A model generated the notes under the pieces. The model saw nothing but the letters and a program-made list of their open reading frames with translations. It did no database searches and had not been told where the DNA came from. A program made the translations under genes and the position numbers. Of a stretch of 20,531 nt of DNA, positions 1 to 5,760 are shown one piece after another. The DNA is from JBOGJI01 sp050747865 (GTDB taxonomy: Bacteria; Acidobacteriota; Thermoanaerobaculia; Multivoradales; JAHEKO01): the NCBI GenBank assembly GCA_050747865.1, contig JBOGJI010000229.1, positions 1 to 20,531 on the forward strand. Reading direction: 5' to 3'. Position 1 is the first letter of the stretch. Each line of letters starts with the position of its first letter.

Positions 1-127
1 GCTCCGCCGCCTCCTCGATGGCGCCCACGTACATGAACGCCTGATCGGGCAGATGGTCCCACTGGCCCTCGCACAGCTCGTCGAAGGAGCGGATGGTGTC
101 GGTCAGCGGGCAGTAGTTGCCCTTGAA
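1..127 (-). pseudogene. atpD: 5'-truncated fragment of ATP synthase F1 beta subunit gene (C-terminal end)
   Basis: Reading leftward from 127 the translation begins FKGNYCPLTDTIRSFDEL and continues with DHLPDQAFMYVGAIEEA. This is the conserved C-terminal stretch of F1 ATP synthase beta subunits, which follows the catalytic domain. Homology begins abruptly at about 127. The same frame meets a TAG stop at 143-145 with no start or N-terminal 400-odd residues, so the body of the gene is missing here. The fragment runs off the left edge of the window. It lies just downstream of the vapC-like toxin gene. It could be a remnant left by a rearrangement, a partial duplication, or an assembly join. The identity of the peptide is secure; why it is truncated is not known. 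Confidence 0.75.
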
Positions 128-167
128 CCTGTTCTGGTGAGGCTACGGCGTGCGAACCGATCAGGCG

Positions 168-557
168 TCACCAGACGATTTCGAGCTCGTATCCCTCGAA
201 GTTAGGGTCGGCGGTGACGATCGGTGCATCCAGTGCCCTCGCCTGCGCCACCAGGAGTCTGTCGAAGGGGTCGCGATGGTGCAGCGGGAGCTCGTCGTAC
301 GCGATGAGATGGCTGGACTCGATGGAGAGCACGGTCACGCTTCGCTCTTCGATATACCGCCGAAAGAAGGTGGTCAGATCCATCCCCAGGTCGAGCTTGC
401 CCAGCTGCCGCTTGATCGTGATCTCCCATAGGCTGGCGATGCTCAGGATGGGCTCGACTTCCGCATCGGAGATCGCGGCCGCAGCCGGCACCGACAGCCG
501 AGGGTCGTCGAAGACGAACCACAGGAAGGTGTGGGTGTCGAGGAGCAGCGGCTTCAC
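168..557 (-). CDS. PIN-domain toxin, VapC-type ribonuclease of a type II toxin-antitoxin pair
   Basis: This 129-residue protein has the PIN-domain layout: LLDTHTFLWF at the N-terminus (Asp7), SLWEITIK (Glu45), DPFDRLLVAQA (Asp96/Asp99) and VTADPNF (Asp117). These are the acidic residues that bind Mg2+/Mn2+ in VapC ribonucleases. Length is typical for the family. It starts with GTG overlapping the antitoxin stop (GTGA), so the two are translationally coupled. Known relatives cleave tRNA or rRNA and are held inactive by the antitoxin; the target here cannot be read from sequence. The LLDTHTFLWF variant is the subgroup commonly paired with Phd/YefM-type antitoxins, which matches its neighbour. 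Confidence 0.88.
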   Translation of the reverse strand: MKPLLLDTHTFLWFVFDDPRLSVPAAAAISDAEVEPILSIASLWEITIKRQLGKLDLGMDLTTFFRRYIEERSVTVLSIESSHLIAYDELPLHHRDPFDRLLVAQARALDAPIVTADPNFEGYELEIVW

Positions 558-787
558 ACGTAGTCCGCGAGATCTTCCAGGGGCTCGTCGAAGTCCGCGG
601 ACATTCGGTAGCCGGGATTGGCGGCGCAGCCCCGCTCGAGGGGGCGCTTCTCCGCCTCCAGGGGACGGAGCTCGGCGATGGCCCGGCCCCGCTTGGTGAT
701 GACAAAGCGCATCCCCCTCTCGACCTTCTGAAGGATCTCCGAGAGGTGCGTCTTCGTCTCGAAGATGCCGATCTCCTGCGTCTTCAT
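554..787 (-). CDS. Phd/YefM-family antitoxin
   Basis: This 77-residue protein begins MKTQEIGIFETKTHLSEILQ and continues with GMRFVITKRGRAIAEL. That is the N-terminal DNA-binding fold of Phd/YefM antitoxins (the E.K..LSE.L..V..G....ITK.G.P.A.L pattern). The C-terminal part (EDLADYV end, rich in acidic residues) would wrap the toxin. Its gene precedes the toxin and overlaps it by 4 bp. Antitoxins of this family repress their own operon, and a palindrome sits immediately upstream at 795-810. The surrounding AT-rich stretch (about 785-820) contrasts with the GC-rich neighbourhood, as is common for toxin-antitoxin promoters. Confidence 0.87.
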   Translation of the reverse strand: MKTQEIGIFETKTHLSEILQKVERGMRFVITKRGRAIAELRPLEAEKRPLERGCAANPGYRMSADFDEPLEDLADYV

Positions 788-792
788 ATTCT

Positions 793-823
793 AACTAGTA
801 TCATGACTAGATAGTTTCATCAA
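793..823 (-). promoter_or_regulatory. Putative promoter/operator of the toxin-antitoxin operon
   Basis: CTAGT (795-799) and ACTAG (806-810) form an inverted repeat around ATCATG, 8 bp upstream of the antitoxin ATG. On the minus strand TTGATG (823-818) could be a -35 box, with GATACT or TACTAG as a weak -10 about 15-17 bp on. A palindrome overlapping the promoter fits antitoxin autorepression. The boxes are assigned by eye and only the palindrome is clear. Confidence 0.45.
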
Positions 824-949
824 GGCGCTACCGCAGGTTGAAGAACCAGGACGGGTTCACGCGTTTGCGAGTACGCGCACGTGACCACGATCCTCGCAAG
901 AGCTCGGAATAGCGTTTCGGCAGTCTTGCTCGTCCTCAGGGCGTTGCCC

Positions 950-2236
950 TCAGGAAGCGGTTCGCGCCGCCATAGCGTGGGCCGGAAGTCCTTCGACCTC
1001 GGCGAGCGCCGCCGTGTCGGTGAAGAGAGGCCCAGCGGCGGTCGGGTCGTTGATGCGCAGCCAGGTGCGGATGCGCAGGAAATCGAAGACCGACAGGCCG
1101 GCGAAAGAGCGCGCCGCTCCGCCCGTAGGGAGTACGTGGTTGGGGCCTGCTCCGTAGTCCCCGAGCACGACGCTCGTGTGGGTCCCGAGGAAGAGCGCAC
1201 CGGCGTGCCGGAGCCGGGTGGCAAGCCCTTTAGGGTCCGCAACGGCGAGCTTCAGGTGCTCGGGCGCCAGCCGGTCGCACAGCGCCGCGGCTTCATCGAG
1301 GTTCGGCACGACCACGGCGCCGCTGGAGGCAAGGGCCGTACGTGCTACTCCCGCTGACGTGGAAGCTGTGTGCTCGGCGGCGCGGTCGAGGGCATCAAGC
1401 TGTCGGGCCAGCGCCGCCTCGACGGCCTCGAGGGTCGCCTCGTCCAGGGCGACGAGCCACACGCGCGCGTCCGGATCGTGCTCAGCCTGGGCGAGCAGGT
1501 CGGCAGCTGCCTGGCTGGGGTTGGCGGAAGCGTCGGCCACGACGACCAGCTCGCTGGGGCCCGCCTGCGGGCCAGTGCGCACCCAGCCGGAGACCAGGCG
1601 CTTGGCCGCCTCGACCCAACGATTCCCGGGACCGACCACGATGTCGCAGGCCGGCACCGGACCGGCGCCGAAGGCGAGCGCGGCGATCGCCTGAGCGCCT
1701 CCGACCACCACGACCGCCTCGGCGCCGGCGATCCAGGCCGCGGCGAGGACAGCCGGCTGGGGACGTGGCGAGGCGACCCAGATCGACTCCACCCCCGCCT
1801 CCCTGGCCGTCACCGCGGTCATCAGCACGCTGGACGGCAGGGGGACACGGCCGCCTGGGGCGTAGCAGCCGGCACGCTCGAGCGGCAGGACGGTGTGGCC
1901 GGCGGCGCCGCCTGGCAGCGGCAGGTCGAGATCCACCAGGCAGCGGCGTTGATAGCGGGCGAAGGCGGCGATCCGCTCGGCAGTCCGCGTCAAGAGGTCC
2001 CGGGTCGTCGTGTCGAGCTCGCACCACGCCTCCTCGAGCAGGTCGCGGGCGAGGACTAACGGAGCGTCGGGGGCGAGCCCATCCAGCTCCGCGGCCCAGC
2101 GCCGCAGCGCCGGCTCGCCGCCCGCCCGCACCGAGTCGACGATCTCCCTTGCCCGCTCGAAGGTCGCGGCATCCGGTTCGTACCGACGCGCCACCATGTC
2201 CTCGGGTGCGCGTCTTGGCAGGAGCCGCCGCGTCAC
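950..2236 (-). CDS. hisD: Histidinol dehydrogenase
   Basis: This 428-residue protein catalyses the last two steps of histidine synthesis, histidinol to histidine with 2 NAD+. Family signatures include CYAPGGRVPLPSS, VVVGGAQAIAALAFG, CDIVVGPGNRWVEAAKR, the Zn-site segment QAEHDPDA and the catalytic LAPEHLKL motif. Length equals the usual ~430. It starts with GTG at 2236, overlapping the hisA-hisI-hisE stop by 4 bp (GTGA), with GGAGG 8 bp upstream. It is the last gene of the his operon. A short inserted patch (AAEHTASTSAGV) sits before ALASSGAVV compared with typical HisD; whether it derives from a repeat is unclear. Downstream there is only a weak 5-bp hairpin without a U-tract. Confidence 0.97.
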   Translation of the reverse strand: MTRRLLPRRAPEDMVARRYEPDAATFERAREIVDSVRAGGEPALRRWAAELDGLAPDAPLVLARDLLEEAWCELDTTTRDLLTRTAERIAAFARYQRRCLVDLDLPLPGGAAGHTVLPLERAGCYAPGGRVPLPSSVLMTAVTAREAGVESIWVASPRPQPAVLAAAWIAGAEAVVVVGGAQAIAALAFGAGPVPACDIVVGPGNRWVEAAKRLVSGWVRTGPQAGPSELVVVADASANPSQAAADLLAQAEHDPDARVWLVALDEATLEAVEAALARQLDALDRAAEHTASTSAGVARTALASSGAVVVPNLDEAAALCDRLAPEHLKLAVADPKGLATRLRHAGALFLGTHTSVVLGDYGAGPNHVLPTGGAARSFAGLSVFDFLRIRTWLRINDPTAAGPLFTDTAALAEVEGLPAHAMAARTAS

Positions 2237-3597
2237 GATCGATCCTCCCGGCTGCCTCCCAGGGCGGCACGGCGGTCCAGCTCCCCGGCGACCTCGGCCA
2301 GGGACACGCCTGCCCGTCCCATGGCCACGAGCGTGAAGTAGAGGAGGTCGGCGGCCTCCCAGCGGACCGACTCGCGGTCGCCGGCGCGGGCCAGCTCGTC
2401 TGCTTCCGCACGGAGCTTGGTCGCCAGCAGCGCCGGGCTGCGGCCGAGCAGCGCCGTGTAGGACGACGATGGCGCGGCATCGCGCCTGAAGCGGCCGACC
2501 TGCGTGTCGGCCGTCGTTCGGCCGGCAGGGACGCCGGCCGTTTCAGGCCTGGAGTGGCCGGATCTTGCGATGTCGTCGGTCCGTCCGTCGGAAACGAGGC
2601 GGTCGTGGATTGTCGCTTCCAGGCGCTGCAGGCCCCGTGCCCCACCCCAGCAGGTCGCGGTGTTTCGGTGACAGAAGCCGGGTCCGCGTTGGCGGACGGT
2701 GAAGCGCAGGGCGTCCCGGTCGCAATCGGCCTCCACGCGCAGCAGCTCCTGGGTGGCGCCCGAGATCGACCCCTTGACCCACAGCCCGCGCGCGCGGGAG
2801 TGGTACACGCCGTGCCCGCTCTCGATCGCCTGTTCGAGGCTCGCCGGGCTCGACCAGGCCAGCCCGAGAGCGATGCCCAGCTCGTCCGTCACCACGGTGG
2901 GCCATAGCCCGTCGGCCCGGTCCGCGACGAGCGGGGCGGCGAAGCCCTCGGTCAGGCCGATCCGGTCGGTGTACAGGGCCATGCCGACCTGCGCGTCGAC
3001 GCCGAGGCGGTCGAGAGCGGCGATGTCGGCGGCGGAGCGGATACCACCGGCCACCGTGAGGCGCGCGGGTGCGGCGGCATCGCGCAGCGCCGCCACGCGC
3101 TCGAGGTCGACTCCGGCCAGCCGGCCTTCCCGCTCGACGAAGGTGACCACGAACTCGCTCGTCAAGCCGGCGAGCTCGCGCATCCTCTCCTCGACGGCGC
3201 GGCCGGTGCGCCGCCGCCATCCCTCCACCACGACCTCGCCGTGGCGGGCGTCTAGCGCGACGATCGCGGATTCCGGTGGGATGTCGGCGAGCACGTCCGG
3301 ATCGGCGGCGGTGCCCACGACCACCCGGCTGGCGCCGCGGGCGAGCCAACGCCGGGCGGCGGCGGCGGAGCGGATCCCGCCCCCCACGCGGCAGGGGGCG
3401 AGCCGGCAGAGCGCTTCTACGATTGCGCTGTTGTTCCCCTCGCCGCGCGCGGCGTCGAGATCGACGACAGCGACCTCGCCGACACGGCCGAAGCGGGCGG
3501 CCAGAGGTCGCGGATCGCCGGCGGTCAACGCGTGCCTCTCCCCTCCGACGAGCTGCACCGCCTCGCCGCGCACGAGGTCGATCGACGGGACGATCAC
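2233..3597 (-). CDS. hisA-hisI-hisE: Trifunctional HisA-HisI-HisE fusion: ProFAR isomerase, PR-AMP cyclohydrolase, PR-ATP pyrophosphatase
   Basis: One uninterrupted frame of 454 residues joins three enzymes. Residues 1-225 are a HisA TIM barrel (VPSIDLVRGEAVQLVGG, VGGGIRSAAAARRWL, TVAGGIRSAADI). Residues about 226-320 are HisI (WPTVVTDELGIALGLAW, SGHGVYHSRARGLWVKG, metal site DCDRDA, then CH and TATCW). Residues about 325-454 are HisE (LQRLEATIHDR, SSSYTALLG, KLRAEADELARA, EAADLLYFTLVAMGRAGVSL). Together they perform steps 2, 3 and 4 of the pathway. HisIE fusions are common; adding HisA in front is unusual. Residues about 334-376 are an extra segment inside HisE, encoded largely by the palindromic element at 2485-2547. 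The GTG start at 3597 overlaps the HisF stop (GTGA). All domains keep their expected motifs, so the protein looks functional. Confidence 0.93.
   Translation of the reverse strand: MIVPSIDLVRGEAVQLVGGERHALTAGDPRPLAARFGRVGEVAVVDLDAARGEGNNSAIVEALCRLAPCRVGGGIRSAAAARRWLARGASRVVVGTAADPDVLADIPPESAIVALDARHGEVVVEGWRRRTGRAVEERMRELAGLTSEFVVTFVEREGRLAGVDLERVAALRDAAAPARLTVAGGIRSAADIAALDRLGVDAQVGMALYTDRIGLTEGFAAPLVADRADGLWPTVVTDELGIALGLAWSSPASLEQAIESGHGVYHSRARGLWVKGSISGATQELLRVEADCDRDALRFTVRQRGPGFCHRNTATCWGGARGLQRLEATIHDRLVSDGRTDDIARSGHSRPETAGVPAGRTTADTQVGRFRRDAAPSSSYTALLGRSPALLATKLRAEADELARAGDRESVRWEAADLLYFTLVAMGRAGVSLAEVAGELDRRAALGGSREDRS
2485..2547 (-). repeat. In-frame palindromic element, copy A (inside hisE)
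   Basis: The ends CCTGAAGCGGCCG (2485-2497) and CGGCCGTTTCAGG (2535-2547) are inverted repeats matching at 12 of 13 positions. Inside are two perfect 8-bp hairpins with 6-nt loops: CGGCCGAC/GTCGGCCG (2492-2513) and CGGCCGGC/GCCGGCCG (2519-2540). Read on the minus strand it codes PETAGVPAGR and onward in frame, between the HisE segments LEATIHDR and SSSYTALL, which are normally only a few residues apart. Its first 29 nt on the minus strand match copy B (11868-11896) at 27 of 29 positions. Confidence 0.85.
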
Positions 3598-5099
3598 GAG
3601 CGCACCTCGAAGCCGCGGTGAAACAGAAACGCTTTGAGCTCGGCGATCGAGAGCTCGCCCAGATGGAGCCGGGAGGCGAGCAGGACGGCGTCGGCTCCGG
3701 CGGCGACGGCCGCAGCCAGGTGCTCCGCCCGCCCGGCGCCGCCGGAGGCGACGATGGACACCTCGACCTCCGCGCGCACGGCGGCGATCAGCTCGCTGTC
3801 GTAGCCGTCGCCGGTGCCGTCGCGATCCCAGCTCGTGAGCAGGATCTCGCCCGCTCCCGCCTCGACCGCTCGCCGGCACCAGGCCACGGCGTCCAGGTCC
3901 AGGCGCCGGCGCCCGGAGCGGACGACCACCTTCCAGCCGCGCCCATCCTTCTGTCCGGCGCGCGGCGACGTCACGGCGTGCCGGTGCGCCCGAGACGGCG
4001 GGCGTGCCGTCAGGTCTCCGCCGCGTGCGGCGTCGACCGCCACGACGACACATTGGCGGCCGCAGCGGGCCGCGAGAGCGGTGAGCAGCTCCGGGTTCTC
4101 GACCGCCGCGGTGTTGACAGCCACCTTGTCGGCGCCGGCGTCGAGCAGGCGCACCGCGTCGTCCACCGAGCGCACGCCGCCGCCGACGGTGAGCGGCAGG
4201 GGCAGCACGCGGCGGACCTCACGCACCGTGCGGACGGCGGTCGCGCGGCCTTCCGGTGTGGCGCTCACGTCGAGGAGCACCAGCTCGTCGGCCGCCGCGC
4301 CGGCGTAGGCGGCGGCCAGCACCGCCGGGTCGCCGGCATCCCGGAGGCCGCGAAACCGGACCCCCTTGACCACGCGGCCGTCGCGGACGTCGAGGCACGG
4401 CACGAGCCGAACGGCTAACGTCGATTCAGACGAATCCTGATGCGGCCGGCCGTAGACCGACGCGGCGGTAGGCGGTGCCGCGGCTGCCGCTGTTCGATCT
4501 GGAAGTGCGGCCGCAAACCATCGTTCGAGCAGGTCTACGCCCCAGTCACCCGAGAGCTCCGGGTGGAACTGACAGGCCAGCACCGATCCGCGCTCCAGGG
4601 CGGCGATGAACCGTCCGCCGTGGTCGCTCCACGACACCTGCCAGCCGGCGGGGGCCTCGATCAGGCGGAAGCCGTTGGAGAAATAGGCGTGACCGGGCGC
4701 GACGAGCCCGCCGCCGTCGGGCTCGACGCGGTTCCAGCCCTGCTGCGGAGAACGCAAGCCGGAGGGGAAGGGTGTCGCTCGACTGGACACCAGCCCGAGC
4801 CCCGGGATCCCGGGGCTCTCCTCGCTCCGTTCGGCGAGGAGCTGGAGACCGAGGCAGACGAGCAGCGTCGGTCGCCCTGTGCGCAGGCGATCCGCCAGAG
4901 ATTCGGCCACTCCGTCGCGCCGCAACCTCGACATCGCCGGGCCGAAGGCTCCGACGCCGGGAACGACGAGCCTGGGTGCCGCGCGCACGGTGTCCGGACT
5001 CGACACCGTGCACACCTCCGCTCCGAGCCTCTCGAGAGCCACCGTCATCGAGGCCGTGTTGGCCGCACCGGTCGGCAGAAGGAAGATTCGGCGATTCAT
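3594..5099 (-). CDS. hisH-hisF: HisH-HisF fusion: imidazole glycerol phosphate synthase (glutaminase and cyclase in one chain)
   Basis: This 501-residue protein joins the glutamine amidotransferase HisH (residues 1-200) to the cyclase HisF (about 229-501). It makes IGP and AICAR from PRFAR and glutamine. HisH carries its triad: Cys82 in VCLGLQLL, His179 and Glu181 in CQFHPELSGDWG. HisF shows RLVPCLDVRDGRVVKGVRF, TVGGGVRSVDDAVRLLDAGADKVAVNT, EILLTSWDRDGTGDGYD and ASGGAGRAEHL. The order matches the eukaryotic HIS7-type fusion; bacteria normally have two subunits. The 28-residue linker (201-228) contains a sequence resembling the palindromic repeat family. A second, HisF-internal insertion lies at about 3941-4014. 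ATG at 5099 is chosen because GGGAGG lies 7 bp upstream and HisH homology starts there. The 55-bp gap after hisB is the largest in the operon. Confidence 0.93.
   Translation of the reverse strand: MNRRIFLLPTGAANTASMTVALERLGAEVCTVSSPDTVRAAPRLVVPGVGAFGPAMSRLRRDGVAESLADRLRTGRPTLLVCLGLQLLAERSEESPGIPGLGLVSSRATPFPSGLRSPQQGWNRVEPDGGGLVAPGHAYFSNGFRLIEAPAGWQVSWSDHGGRFIAALERGSVLACQFHPELSGDWGVDLLERWFAAALPDRTAAAAAPPTAASVYGRPHQDSSESTLAVRLVPCLDVRDGRVVKGVRFRGLRDAGDPAVLAAAYAGAAADELVLLDVSATPEGRATAVRTVREVRRVLPLPLTVGGGVRSVDDAVRLLDAGADKVAVNTAAVENPELLTALAARCGRQCVVVAVDAARGGDLTARPPSRAHRHAVTSPRAGQKDGRGWKVVVRSGRRRLDLDAVAWCRRAVEAGAGEILLTSWDRDGTGDGYDSELIAAVRAEVEVSIVASGGAGRAEHLAAAVAAGADAVLLASRLHLGELSIAELKAFLFHRGFEVRS
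3941..4014 (-). other. Extra ~22-residue segment inside HisF, with its own inverted repeats
   Basis: HisF normally runs from the strand ending VVAVDA directly to a GGWEV-like segment within a few residues. Here DAARGG is followed by LTARPPSRAHRHAVTSPRAG before GRGWKVVV. The DNA contains the short hairpin GACGGC/GCCGTC and further GC-rich half-symmetries. Ends begin CCTGA on the minus strand, as in the palindromic family, but otherwise similarity to copies A-D is weak. It may be a diverged relative or an unrelated loop expansion. Confidence 0.4.
4436..4482 (-). repeat. Probable palindromic-family fragment, copy F (HisH-HisF linker)
   Basis: The plus-strand sequence starting CCTGATGCGGCCGGC (4436-4450) resembles the reverse complement of the right half of copy B (CC-GAAGCGGCCGGC, then gapped matches to GACC, GACGC and GGCGGTGCC). 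It codes for the linker residues between the HisH and HisF domains. The match needs gaps and the frame differs from that of copies A-D. It is therefore a suggestive rather than proven family member. Confidence 0.4.
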
Positions 5100-5154
5100 C
5101 TCGACGCCTCCCGACGCCGGTCGGCCGCTCGGCGTGGACTCCGTCGGCGGCGCA

Positions 5155-5760
5155 TCACAGCACCCCCTTGGTGCTCGCTGCCTCGGACCCGCGCCGTGCA
5201 ACGGCCGCGCGCAGCGCCAGCCCCAGCGCCTTGAACGCGGCCTCGGCACGGTGGTGGTCGTTGTCGCCGTGCAGGACCTCGACGTGCAGCGTGAAGCGAC
5301 CTGCCGCCGACAGGGAGCGCAAGATGTGGGGGACGTTCTCGCAGCTCAGGGCTCCCAGCCGCTCTCGCTCGAGGCCCAGGCGGATGACGGCGAACGGCCG
5401 TGCCGCCAGGTCGACCACGGCGCGTGCCAGGGTCTCCTCGAGGGGCGCGTAGGCCCAGCCGAAGCGAGCCATGCCGGAGCGGTCTCCGAGCGCGCGATCG
5501 AGTGCCTGACCCAGGGTCAATGCCACGTCTTCGGCGGTGTGGTGGTCGTCGACGTGCAGGTCGCCTTGGCAGCGCACCGTCAGGTCGAGCCCGCCGTGGA
5601 GCGCCACCTGCTGCAGCAGGTGATCGAGAAAGCCGATGCCGGTGGCGATCTCCGTCGTGCTCGTGCCGTCGAGTGCGAGAAGCACCTCGACCTGCGTCTC
5701 GCGGGTACGGCGCTCGACGGCGGCGGTCCGGGTGCCGAGGGTTTCCGTTCGGCTCGTCAT
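5155..5760 (-). CDS. hisB: Imidazoleglycerol-phosphate dehydratase
   Basis: This 201-residue protein dehydrates IGP to imidazole-acetol phosphate (step 6). It shows the paired Mn-binding histidine motifs, DDHHTAED at residues 71-78 and later DNDHHRAEAAFKALG, plus GIGFLDHLLQQVALHGG and the conserved STKGVL end. It is the monofunctional dehydratase, without the N-terminal phosphatase domain found in enterobacterial HisB, so the histidinol-phosphatase must come from elsewhere (see the hisC-HAD fusion). ATG at 5760 overlaps the upstream stop (ATGA). Confidence 0.97.
   Translation of the reverse strand: MTSRTETLGTRTAAVERRTRETQVEVLLALDGTSTTEIATGIGFLDHLLQQVALHGGLDLTVRCQGDLHVDDHHTAEDVALTLGQALDRALGDRSGMARFGWAYAPLEETLARAVVDLAARPFAVIRLGLERERLGALSCENVPHILRSLSAAGRFTLHVEVLHGDNDHHRAEAAFKALGLALRAAVARRGSEAASTKGVL

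Noticed and set aside
938..950. Hairpin AGGGC/GCCCT at the end of hisD as operon terminator
   Set aside because: Only 5 bp of stem overlapping the stop codon and no U-tract. Too weak to call.
5107..5132. Possible element copy between hisB and hisH (GAGCGGCCGACCGGCGTCGG on the minus strand)
   Set aside because: It shares only the short GCGGCCGAC core and a 5-bp inverted repeat, which is expected by chance in such GC-rich DNA.
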